From Ruminococcus sp. UBA7158 (GTDB taxonomy: Bacteria; Bacillota; Clostridia; Oscillospirales; Ruminococcaceae): a stretch of DNA of 18,126 nucleotides. This document shows positions 7,011 to 15,200 of the stretch, in pieces. The position numbers were made by a program, and so were the translations under genes. Within the stretch, counting starts at the first letter, position 1; every line of letters begins with the position of its first letter. The notes below the pieces were generated by a model. It saw nothing but the letters and a program-made list of their open reading frames with translations, did no database searches and was not told where the DNA came from. The stretch covers positions 1 through 18,126 of the forward strand of contig DKWG01000032.1 in the NCBI GenBank assembly GCA_002491605.1, read 5' to 3'.

Positions 7011-8537
7011 TTAATTATTCTTGAATATATTTGCTGCAAAGTTATAGCAAACGCTCTGGATTGCAGGATTGCCGTGTCCCGAATCCTTTACGAAGTAGAA
7101 CAGATGCTCAGTTTTGTTCTTATCCAAAATTTTATGATACTCCTCCGGGAAGCTTCCGACAACACCGTCGTTATCAGCCGCTCCTATAATGAGAAGATAC
7201 GGCTTGTTCTTCTCGTCAAACACCAAGTCGCTTTCCTTTTTGAACTGACCCGGATGGTTATTTGCCCAGTCCCGAGCGGGAACAAGTCCGGGAGCGGGAC
7301 AAGCGGCGGCTATATATCCGAACTTATCCGGATGGGTAAAGCCGATTGCAAGCGCTTCTCTTCCGCCCATTGAGAAGCCGAATACAGCGGTATTCTCTCT
7401 GCCCTCGGCAACTCTGTAGTTTTTCGCCATGTAAGGCATCAAATCCTTTGCTATTACCTCGACAAATCTGTCGTAAGCCTCTATGCCCTTTTGGTCATTG
7501 AAAGCAGACGGCTCCAGATAGTTGGAATCCTTGGAAGCAAAAATGTCGGGATAAACAACTATCATTTCTTCGGCAACACCTTCGGCAATGGCGTTTGTAA
7601 TAACGGTATCGCAGGCGTCGTCTGTCATCATTGAATATCTATGACCGAAGAAGCCGTGCAAAACATATAAAACAGGGTATTTTTTATCCTTGTTGGCAGC
7701 GTCGTTATAGCCCTGCGGTAAAACAACGTTTAATACCAAATCCCTGCCGCATACGCTTGAATAGTAGGTCTCTCCGCCATTGCGTTCAGTGCGTCCGTCG
7801 GAATATTCACGCCAATCCTTTGCATATGTTAAATTGCTCTTTTTTCTTGTATACTTATTAGGGCAGTGATTTTCAAGTACAATTTCATTCATAGCTATCG
7901 CCTTTTTAACAGGCTCAGTTGCCTGTGTAACCTTTTCAGTTTCTTTCGGGGCAGTGGTTGCCGCAGTTGTTACGACAGGCTTGTCCTTTACAATGTAGCT
8001 TTCGCCGACAAATCCCTCGCCGCCTTTAAATTTGATCCTATACCAGCCGTTTTCACATATTCCGGTGACGTCAACGGCGTCGCCCTCGTCAACGTGTCCG
8101 AGTCTTTCATAAGATGTTGCAGGACCCGAACGAACATTTGCAGTAGCAGTTACATACATCTTAGCCGACATTTTCTCAACCTTATATTCAGGCTCGGTGG
8201 GTGTCGGCGCTTCGGTTTCGGCAACAGTTGTTGCAACGGTCGTCGCCTCGGTTACAGCCTCCGTTTCGGGATCTGATGTGGCTTCCGATACCGTTGTTAC
8301 CTCCGGCTCGGTTTCGTCAGTAGTTGTAACCTCGGGCTCATCGGAAGCTGTCGTCTCGTCGGATACGGGGTCGGTTTCTGACGGCTGAGTTGTCGATTCA
8401 TCCGAAGCTGAGGTTTCATCTGCCTTGGTAACATCGGCGTTTGTGGGTTTATCCTGCTTATCCTTTTCACCGCTTGCACATCCGCAAAGAGATAATGCCA
8501 GCGCAAGTGCGAGCATGAATGATAAAATTCGTTTCAT
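7011..8537 (-). CDS. Lipoprotein esterase with Thr/Glu stalk and SH3 domain (array member 2, B)
   Basis: The largest array member, 508 residues. Order: lipoprotein signal MKRILSFMLALALALSLCGC (lipid Cys at 20); a low-complexity Thr/Glu/Ser/Asp/Ala stalk (about 30-118); a bacterial SH3 domain (about 125-183, with ATANVRSGPATSYERLG and NGWYRIKF..GEGFVGESYI); a second Thr-rich linker (187-210); and the esterase domain (about 220-508) with Ser389 in GFSMGG, Asp457 in GAADND and His488 in SGHG. SH3b domains commonly bind cell-wall peptides, so the enzyme may be anchored in or reach through the wall; this is inference. A longer in-frame GTG start at 8579 overlaps the stop of member 1, but the ATG at 8537 begins a clean signal peptide with AAAGGA upstream. 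Translational coupling to member 1 is possible. Confidence 0.92.
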   Translation of the reverse strand: MKRILSFMLALALALSLCGCASGEKDKQDKPTNADVTKADETSASDESTTQPSETDPVSDETTASDEPEVTTTDETEPEVTTVSEATSDPETEAVTEATTVATTVAETEAPTPTEPEYKVEKMSAKMYVTATANVRSGPATSYERLGHVDEGDAVDVTGICENGWYRIKFKGGEGFVGESYIVKDKPVVTTAATTAPKETEKVTQATEPVKKAIAMNEIVLENHCPNKYTRKKSNLTYAKDWREYSDGRTERNGGETYYSSVCGRDLVLNVVLPQGYNDAANKDKKYPVLYVLHGFFGHRYSMMTDDACDTVITNAIAEGVAEEMIVVYPDIFASKDSNYLEPSAFNDQKGIEAYDRFVEVIAKDLMPYMAKNYRVAEGRENTAVFGFSMGGREALAIGFTHPDKFGYIAAACPAPGLVPARDWANNHPGQFKKESDLVFDEKNKPYLLIIGAADNDGVVGSFPEEYHKILDKNKTEHLFYFVKDSGHGNPAIQSVCYNFAANIFKNN

Positions 8538-8575
8538 TTTGGGGTATTTCCTTTCGTTTTTTGCTGCGATATTCA

Positions 8576-9559
8576 TCACTCAACAGTGAATATGTATTTG
8601 CAGAAGTTATAAATTCCGCTCTGAATTGCAGGGTTGCCATGGTCAGAGCCGGGAATTTCATACCAGACATGAGTTATCTCGTTCTTTTCAAACAGCTCGT
8701 GATAGCTCTTGGGGAACGCTCCGACTGTGTGGTCGTCATCGCCTGAGCAGATCATGTACAGATACGGCATAATTCCGTCCTTGAACTTTACGTCCTCCTC
8801 GGAAAACTGTCCCGGGTGCTCCATTGCCCAGTCTCTGCCGGGAACAAGTCCGGGAGCAGGGGCAATACCGCCGACATAGCCGAACAGCTCAGGCTTCAAC
8901 AGACCTATAGCGAGCGATTCTCTTCCGCCCATTGAAAAGCCGATGATCGCTGTATTCTTTCTTCCTGTTGCAACCGAGTAGTTCTTCTCCATAAAAGGCA
9001 TTAAATCGTTTACAAGGTCGTTTACAAAGTTATCATAAGCAGCAGAGTTTTCAACGTCTATTCCGGTGCAGACGTCCTGAGTCTTGCTGGCATACATGTA
9101 CGGGAATACAAGTATCATTTCCTTTGCCTCGCCCGAAGCGATGAGGTTTTCAATAGGAACAATAATATTGGGGTCCTCTTCACCTGTCATAGAGTTTTGA
9201 TCCCCGAAAATACCGTGAAGTATATACAAAACAGGGTACTTCTTATCCTTAGTATATCCATCGGGGAGTACAATATTAACATTTCTATCCTTTTCTAACG
9301 TCTCGGAGTAGTAGCCGGTCTTGACCAGCTCGCCGTAGCCGACGCCATCTTTTCTGTACTTCAAACCGACAGGGCATTCAATTTTATATTCAAACTTTGA
9401 CATGAACTCCTCAGCCTCCGCCATATAGTCGATATTTTCATCAACTTCATCAACAACATCACCGTCATCCGGTACACCTGCGTTGTCGGGTGCTCCGCAG
9501 CTGCTCAAAAGCACACATGAAGCGGCAATCGCAAGACAAGCTCTTAAAAACCTTTTCAT
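8576..9559 (-). CDS. Lipoprotein esterase, PF00756 type (array member 1, A)
   Basis: First gene of the array, 327 residues. Signal peptide MKRFLRACLAIAASCVLLSSC with the lipid Cys at 21, then an acidic linker (about 27-50), then the esterase domain. Catalytic candidates are Ser209 in GFSMGG, Asp276 at the end of SGDDD, and His307 in SDHGN. The layout after the nucleophile (Asp, then His about 30 residues later in a Gly-rich turn) resembles feruloyl esterase domains of xylanases, but acetyl, formyl or other esters are equally possible. It groups with member 4: both have AEEFMSK in the linker region, YDNFVNDLV.DLMPF and VFPY..ASK. The Shine-Dalgarno sequence is weak (AAGAGAAAA). The promoter is about 65 bases upstream. 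Confidence 0.93.
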   Translation of the reverse strand: MKRFLRACLAIAASCVLLSSCGAPDNAGVPDDGDVVDEVDENIDYMAEAEEFMSKFEYKIECPVGLKYRKDGVGYGELVKTGYYSETLEKDRNVNIVLPDGYTKDKKYPVLYILHGIFGDQNSMTGEEDPNIIVPIENLIASGEAKEMILVFPYMYASKTQDVCTGIDVENSAAYDNFVNDLVNDLMPFMEKNYSVATGRKNTAIIGFSMGGRESLAIGLLKPELFGYVGGIAPAPGLVPGRDWAMEHPGQFSEEDVKFKDGIMPYLYMICSGDDDHTVGAFPKSYHELFEKNEITHVWYEIPGSDHGNPAIQSGIYNFCKYIFTVE

Positions 9560-9612
9560 AGTTATTTTCTCTTTTCATTTTATTTGCAATATCACAAATA
9601 CTGCAAATATGC

Positions 9613-9650
9613 GTATCATTAATGATACCATCTGATAAAACTATTGTCAA
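9613..9650 (-). promoter_or_regulatory. Esterase array promoter with 16-bp palindromic operator
   Basis: TTGACA (9645-9650), 17-base spacer and TATCAT (9622-9627) on the minus strand. The perfect 16-bp palindrome GTATCATTAATGATAC (9613-9628) covers the whole -10 box and the expected start point, a typical position for a repressor site. A second inverted repeat, ATTTGCA/TGCAAAT (9582-9588 and 9602-9608), lies in the untranslated leader. The cognate regulator is not identifiable from the sequence. Confidence 0.85.
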
Positions 9651-9756
9651 CATCTATTAATCAACTCAGCATAAATGGTCAATGTTACATAATGAAAAGA
9701 CATTGTTTTAGATTCTGATCAGCATCACCGACCTTCATTCGTCATAATTCATGCAT

Positions 9757-9797
9757 AAAAACATCTCCCCAAGGCAGTACGAATATCCTTGGGGAGA
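9757..9797 (-). terminator. Terminator after the PadR/DUF4097 operon, probably bidirectional
   Basis: Perfect 11-bp arms TCTCCCCAAGG and CCTTGGGGAGA (9764-9774 and 9787-9797) with a 12-base loop. On the minus strand the stem is followed by TGTTTTTATG, and on the plus strand by CATTTTTC, so it can work both ways. It separates the DUF4097 gene from the esterase promoter. Confidence 0.9.
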
Positions 9798-9820
9798 CAT
9801 TTTTCAAAACGCTTATAATA

Positions 9821-10792
9821 TCAGCATTCAATATCGACGCTTCCGGAAACAGTGTCGATATCAAGCTTGACGCTTCCGTCTCCGATTTTTGTTGTTGAAT
9901 TCTTTTCAAGCTTTTCGTCGTTGCAGCGAATGCTTCCCGACACTGCGCTCGACTTTATCGTCAGACCCGTGTCCTTGGGCAGGCTTATATCAGTGTGTCC
10001 GCTGACAGCTTCAACCCGAATCTGACTCGGAACGCAAAGCACATTCAAGGTCTTTGAGCCTGATACTGTTTCTAAATCTATAATGTCAAAATCACCGTCA
10101 GCATCTATAGAGCCTGAAACAGTTCCGATATCAAGCTTTCTGAACTCGCCTTCAACATCTACCGAGCCTGATACGCCTTCAATGTCAAGCTCATCGGCTT
10201 TTCCCGAAACGTTTACCGAGCCGCTTACAACCTCAATTGAGATTTCATCCGAGGAAACGTTTCTAAGCTCAATACTGCCGCTCACTCCGTCTATATCTAT
10301 ATCCTGAGCAAGCAAATCATCAGCTGTAAGCTTGCTTGAAACAAGCTCGACGTCTAAATCATCAAGCACCAAGCTTTCGGGCAGTGAAATATTGAGCTGC
10401 TTGCCCTTGTATTTGCGAAATATTCCGAAATAGCTGCCGCTCTTGCGGAACTTGATTGTAATCTTGCCGTCTTTAATATAGTATCTCAACTGCTCGTCTT
10501 CATCAAACGCAGGATCCTCGCTGACAATTATCTTATCGCCGTCATTAGTCGATATGTTGACGCTTCCCGAAATCCAGTCTACAGATATCTCATTAATACC
10601 GTCAGCTTCAACGCTGAAATCACCGATAAGATATTTTGACGAATCGGAATAGTGATAACCTCCTGCTCCAAAGGATGAGACTTCTACATTTACATTTTTG
10701 AATCCGCCCGAAAATGCGATTGCCGCTACCGCAATCAAAATAACCAGCACGCAGGACCACAGTATAATTCTAAATAAAGCGCTTTTTTTCAT
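9821..10792 (-). CDS. DUF4097-type beta-solenoid protein, membrane anchored
   Basis: The 323-residue product has one N-terminal membrane segment (about 7-28) and then an all-beta extracellular-type region typical of DUF4097 (putative adhesin-like) proteins. The motif VSGS/VSGH recurs with its Val at residues 170, 189, 207, 225, 243, 263, 284 and 315, a spacing of 18-21 residues except for the last, plus an ISGS near 74. This is the pattern of a right-handed beta-helix with one rung per repeat. In Firmicutes such genes often follow PadR and HAAS-domain genes, as here. Function is not established; an envelope-stress or surface role is inference. It is the last gene of the module and ends at a strong terminator. 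Its leader reads AGAAAGTGATGG, a weak ribosome binding site. Confidence 0.88.
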   Translation of the reverse strand: MKKSALFRIILWSCVLVILIAVAAIAFSGGFKNVNVEVSSFGAGGYHYSDSSKYLIGDFSVEADGINEISVDWISGSVNISTNDGDKIIVSEDPAFDEDEQLRYYIKDGKITIKFRKSGSYFGIFRKYKGKQLNISLPESLVLDDLDVELVSSKLTADDLLAQDIDIDGVSGSIELRNVSSDEISIEVVSGSVNVSGKADELDIEGVSGSVDVEGEFRKLDIGTVSGSIDADGDFDIIDLETVSGSKTLNVLCVPSQIRVEAVSGHTDISLPKDTGLTIKSSAVSGSIRCNDEKLEKNSTTKIGDGSVKLDIDTVSGSVDIEC

Positions 10793-10820
10793 TTTATATA
10801 ACCATCACTTTCTATGTCGA

Positions 10821-10876
10821 TTAACCGCCGATAAATACTTTGAAGCAACAAAGCCTTCGCATTAATCAGCGGTTAA
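10821..10876 (-). repeat. Inverted repeat between the HAAS and DUF4097 genes
   Basis: Outer arms TTAACCGC (10821-10828) and GCGGTTAA (10869-10876) enclose an inner hairpin CTTTG/CAAAG (10838-10842 and 10849-10853). The 122-base gap is otherwise without recognisable signals. It may fold in the mRNA or be an operator for a separate DUF4097 promoter; I see no convincing -35/-10 pair. Confidence 0.4.
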
Positions 10877-10914
10877 AATATTTATGCCGCCGTATTATAC
10901 ATTAAAAAGCAGGT

Positions 10915-11604
10915 TTACTCCTCTTCTTTGTCCTCTAAATTATTCCAATCAAAATAGTCAAACACGGCTTCAATCAGACTTGATGCCGCACCGGCTATTA
11001 TAAATATGATCCAAGTTATATGCCAAGCGCCGGTTAAAAAGCTTACCAGCAGATACACTGCAACTACAATTGTCCACATTGCGCTCATAACATTCTTTCT
11101 TATAATGCTTCTCTTTTTTTCCTCTTTACTGATCGGCTCGACGAACGGAACAACTGTCGGTGCGCCCTCGACTGTATAAAGCTTTTTTGTTGCCGAGCGG
11201 TAAATTATAAGTCCTGTCGCAACTGCTATCATGACAAACATCAGGCAAACGCCGAGTATTTCATTACCCGACTCTCCTAATACAATAACAGGAACAACGC
11301 ACATTATATAAAGTGCAACTGCTACCGACAACAGCATAGCCTGCCTTGCCTTATGCTTTTCAACCGACTGTCTCATCTCAATCGCATCCCTATCCTTTGA
11401 ATACTCATTTATAAGCTCGCTGACGTTTCCTATGTAGGAGATTGCAATTGCAAACGCAGTTTCGTCGTCCTTGCCCTCTGCTTTAAGCTCGTTGAACTTT
11501 TCAAGAGTGTTGCTGAGGATTTCGCTTTTTACCTCCTCTGCCTGAGGGGTCTTAGGAGCATACTTAAACAGCTCGTTGATGTGGTTTTCAATTCTTTTAT
11601 CCAT
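10915..11604 (-). CDS. HAAS-domain (DUF1700-like) membrane protein
   Basis: A 229-residue protein. The N-terminal 70 residues form an alpha-helical domain of the HAAS / permease-prefix type (INELFKYAPKTPQAEEVKSEILSNTLEK followed by a D.ETAFAIAISYIGNVSEL helix), found almost always downstream of PadR regulators. Four membrane segments follow at about 89-110, 115-135, 172-191 and 194-212, with a charged cytoplasmic loop (136-170) and an acidic C-terminus. The domain is thought to pass signals between membrane proteins and PadR partners; details for this family are not established. The start at 11604 has AAAGGAACGGTCAT upstream. It lies 73 bases after padR and is clearly co-oriented with it. Confidence 0.85.
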   Translation of the reverse strand: MDKRIENHINELFKYAPKTPQAEEVKSEILSNTLEKFNELKAEGKDDETAFAIAISYIGNVSELINEYSKDRDAIEMRQSVEKHKARQAMLLSVAVALYIMCVVPVIVLGESGNEILGVCLMFVMIAVATGLIIYRSATKKLYTVEGAPTVVPFVEPISKEEKKRSIIRKNVMSAMWTIVVAVYLLVSFLTGAWHITWIIFIIAGAASSLIEAVFDYFDWNNLEDKEEE

Positions 11605-11677
11605 ATTTATGACCGTTCCTTTCCCGAAAACGTTTGTCTGAAAATTTATTCTCAGACTTGTCTTAACTACCTTTCAC

Positions 11678-12019
11678 TCATTTCGAGGCTTCTTCGATTG
11701 ACAAAATCGCGTCGAGCATCTGCTTTGCCGTTTGCCATTCTTCAAGCATTCTGTAATAGGCGTCTTTGCCGTCGGTGGTGATTCTGTAATACTTGCGTCT
11801 TGCGCCGACGTCTCCCCCGCCCCAATAGGTTGTTATATAGCCTAAATCTATCAGACGCTTAAAGGCGGTATAAAGCGTTGCCTCATTCAGCTCATATCTG
11901 CCCGATGACTTTTTAAGGATTGATTTGTTGATTTCATAGCCGTAGCTATCACGATTCATGAGGTTCGCCAAAATAACAGCGTCCACCCTGCCTCGTATAA
12001 GCTCGGATGCCAAAGACAT
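11678..12019 (-). CDS. PadR-family transcriptional regulator
   Basis: A 113-residue PadR-type winged-helix protein, about the normal length for the short PadR class. Landmarks: ELIRGRVDAVILANL (helix 1), DSYGYEINK, the recognition helix region LNEATLYTAFKRLIDLGYI, and the wing G.ARRKYYRITTDGK. The C-terminal helix (about 84-110) is the dimerisation element. I start it at the ATG at 12019, which has AAAGGACGGTGATC upstream; a longer frame to 12115 would run through the promoter and palindrome. PadR proteins usually repress their own operon in response to small molecules or stress. Here a perfect palindrome covers the -35 box of its promoter, which strongly suggests autorepression. The module is padR, HAAS gene, DUF4097 gene. 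Confidence 0.95.
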   Translation of the reverse strand: MSLASELIRGRVDAVILANLMNRDSYGYEINKSILKKSSGRYELNEATLYTAFKRLIDLGYITTYWGGGDVGARRKYYRITTDGKDAYYRMLEEWQTAKQMLDAILSIEEASK

Positions 12020-12043
12020 CTGATCACCGTCCTTTCGTGTGTT

Positions 12044-12081
12044 AGTATAGCATAAGATACCTTGCCTGTCAAGGTATCTTA
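12044..12081 (-). promoter_or_regulatory. padR operon promoter with palindromic operator
   Basis: TTGACA (12067-12072), 17-base spacer and TATACT (12044-12049) on the minus strand. The perfect inverted repeat TAAGATACCTTG/CAAGGTATCTTA (12053-12064 and 12070-12081, five-base centre) contains most of the -35 box at its centre. A bound dimer would block RNA polymerase. PadR itself is the obvious candidate ligand. Confidence 0.88.
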
Positions 12082-12143
12082 TTGAGAAATAATATACAAA
12101 GCGCAGGCGCTGCATTTGTTGATTTTTACCTATTAAATCGTAT

Positions 12144-12190
12144 AAAATTCCCCCAAGCTCTAAAGCATAAAGCCTTAGACTTGGGGGAAT
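12144..12190 (-). terminator. Rho-independent terminator of the beta-galactosidase gene
   Basis: Perfect 11-bp arms ATTCCCCCAAG and CTTGGGGGAAT (minus strand; 12180-12190 and 12147-12157), with additional pairing of CTAAGGC/GCTTTAG inside, followed by TTTTATA. It begins about 20 bases after the stop codon. Confidence 0.92.
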
Positions 12191-12210
12191 CCGTTATTTA
12201 ATCAATACAA

Positions 12211-15200
12211 TCACTTTCTCCAAAGACCTGCCAGCTCATCAATATCGTCACTTGACTTATCAAACGGAACGATAGTGTATGAATAGGAATAATCTCTTCC
12301 GTCGTTTAAAAGCCTATACTTATCCAAAGTTCCGGGGCCGCAGGATGCTCCTCCGGTTCCTCTTGAGCCGTAGTCGATATTAAGATATGTCTTTGTAATA
12401 TCGGGAAGCTGATAGGTATACCTTGCGTCGTTTAAGTCCTTGACGTTGTAATGCAGGGCAGACGCTTCAAGCAGCCCGTCGGCAGCTATCAAAATGCCTG
12501 TATTCTTTTCGTCTGACGTAATCGCCATGTACCTTACATCGGTTTTATTGCCTGTGTCCTGAGGTGTCGGGTACGCAAAGAAGCTGTCAGTTACCGTCTG
12601 ATTGTACACGCCTGCCAAAGCTCCGCGCTTTCTGTCGTTATACGTCTCGACCTCGCCCCTGCCGTAGTAGGTGATGTTTTCATAGTCCTTGCCGAGCGTT
12701 ATAACATTGCCGTATCTCATCAGCTCTTCAACACTGCTTGAAAGCTCCAGCTTACATTCAACCCTTATTGCGCCGTTTGAGTATATTGTGTATGTCATAT
12801 TCTCATAACAGCCGTTAGTTGAAACCTTAAGCCGTTCAGTGACGACAACGGTCTTTTTGTCACCCGAAAGCTCAAACTCGAATTTTTCAACCGATTTAAC
12901 CGAAGCATTGTCCAAGGTAACTCCCCAAACATTGTCGTTGGCAATTCTTGCACGCTTGTAATTCGGTACAGGACCGCTTAATAATACGTCCTCACCGTTT
13001 ACCGTGTACTTAACGATGCTTCCGTCGGACTTCTTGAATACGACACGGAAGCTGTCAGAGAACACTTCAAGCTCGGCGTCGCCGTCTGTGCAGCTCAGTG
13101 ATGACAGCTCAGATGTGTCAACCGATTCCTTCTCAGAATCGCTTTCGACCTCAAACTGCTCAACTGCTATGCGGTAGCCCGCCTTGCTCCAAGCCGTGTC
13201 GTTTTTAAGGCAGGCATAAACATTTAAAAGATATTCGCTGTTAGGCTCAACGGCATCCAGCTTAAACGGAACTTCAACGCTCACGGTTTTAAGCGGCTCG
13301 CACTCAACATCAAAGCTGCCTGAATCAACTATCTTGCCGTTTCTTAAAAGCTCATACTTAAAATCGTATGCGCTCAGATTTGTAAACCTAAACTCATTGT
13401 AGATATCAATTTTTCTATTGTCTGCCGATAGCTTTTCATTAGTGAACCAAACCGACTGGTAAACATACTTAACCTCATTTGCCTCCGGCTGGACTGTTCT
13501 GTCGGCGCTTACTATACCGTTCTGGCAGAAGTCGCCGCTGTTTGGGTTGTCGCCCCAGCATCCGCCGTATGCTAAATACTTTCCGTTTCCGTAGTAGTCG
13601 TATTTGCCGGACGGTATCTCAGTCCATATCGACTGGTCAACATAGTCCCAGATGAATCCGCCCAAAAGGTTATCGTACTTTCTTATCGGTTCCCAGTATT
13701 CATAGAGATTTCCGACGGAGTTGCCCATTGCATGAGCATACTCGCAAATCAAGAACGGCATCTTATTTTGTACCTGACCTCTTGCTGTAACATCGTCAAT
13801 GGATGAATACATTCGGCTGGAAACGTCAACTCCTCCGCCGGCGTCCTGAGATTCAAAGTGAACGGGTCTTGTCGGGTCACGCTGCTTAAGCTCGCTTATC
13901 GAATCTATAAACGACCTTGTGCCGCCTATCGTTTCATTGCCCATCGACCACATAACAACACAGGTTCTGTTTTTGTATGCGTTTGTATGCGCTGCTATTC
14001 TGTCCCTAACAACCTTGGAGAAATAGGTTTCGGTGTCGTCACCGCCGACATTGTAGTGAGTTTCAACGTTGCATTCTGCCATAACTAAAATGCCGTACTT
14101 ATCGCACATATTATAGAAGTTTTCATCATCGGGGTAGTGAGACGTTCTGACAGCGTTGATATTGAGACTCTTCATTGTCAGAATATCCTTTTCCTCAAGC
14201 TCCATTGAGACATATCTACCGGTTTCGGGGTCGTTTTCATGCCTGTCAACGCCCTTGAATATAAGCGGCTTGCCGTTCAGCAAAACGGTGGAATATTCCT
14301 CATTCGGCTCTGTTCCGACGGTGGGAGTAAAGCTTATCTCCCTGAAGCCGAGCTGCTGTGAAATACTGCCGTAGTAAGCGCCCGACTTGTCATACAGTGT
14401 TATGACGAGTGTGTATAGATACGGGTCTTCATCTGACCAAAGTCTCGGAGCTTTAACCGCTTTTGTCAGCTCAATATTTATCTTTTCGCCCGATGCCACA
14501 GCGCCTGCTGACTTTCTCAGAGGACTTGAAGCAAATATATTATTTCCGTCTGCGTCAAACAGCTTAACGTCAATGCCAAGCTCTTTTCCGCTGACATCAT
14601 CAGCCGTGGTGTTTTCAAGCTCTATGCTCAGTTTAAGGTCTGCGTCCTTATAATTATTGTCGAGGTCTGTAACAACAGTGTAGTCCGAAATTCTGACGCC
14701 TGTGGTGGAATAAAGATATACGTCCCTGAATATGCCGCCAAGGCGCAAAAAGTCCTGATTCTCATAATAGCTGCCGTCGCACCAGCGATACACCTTAACG
14801 CACAACAGGTTGTCCCTGCCGTCGGTGTTCAAATAGGGCGTTATGTCGTAATCTGCGGCGTCGAAGCTGTCCTCGCTGTAGCCGACCTCATAGCCGTTTA
14901 CATAAACATAGTATGCCGACTCAACGCCGCCGAAGGAGATATAAACTCTTCTTCCCTCGGATATCCATGTCGGGTCAACATCGAAGCTGTGACGATAGAA
15001 GCCGATGGGGTTAAACGCCTTTGGAGCAGCAGGCATAAACATCTTTTCAATGCCGTATGCGCCGTCGTTCCAAGGGTAGGTAAAGTTTGTGTATATTGGG
15101 AAGTCAAAGCCCTGAACCTGCCATGATGCAGGAAGAGTTACATCCTTGAAGCCGCCGTAGTAGGCATCCTTAGAGGAATAAATTCTATCCTCGCCTTCAT

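Noticed and set aside
8197..8388. Plus-strand frame rich in Val, Ser, Ala and Thr
   Set aside because: It is the antisense of the low-complexity Thr/Glu stalk of the SH3 esterase. Repetitive codons keep all frames open.
10100..10300. Possible tandem DNA repeat in the DUF4097 gene
   Set aside because: The regularity is at protein level (VSGS every 18-21 residues). The DNA units differ and are not a satellite or CRISPR.
12020..12115. Longer N-terminus for the PadR protein
   Set aside because: The extra 32 codons run through the -35/-10 promoter and the operator palindrome. The ATG at 12019 gives a normal PadR start.
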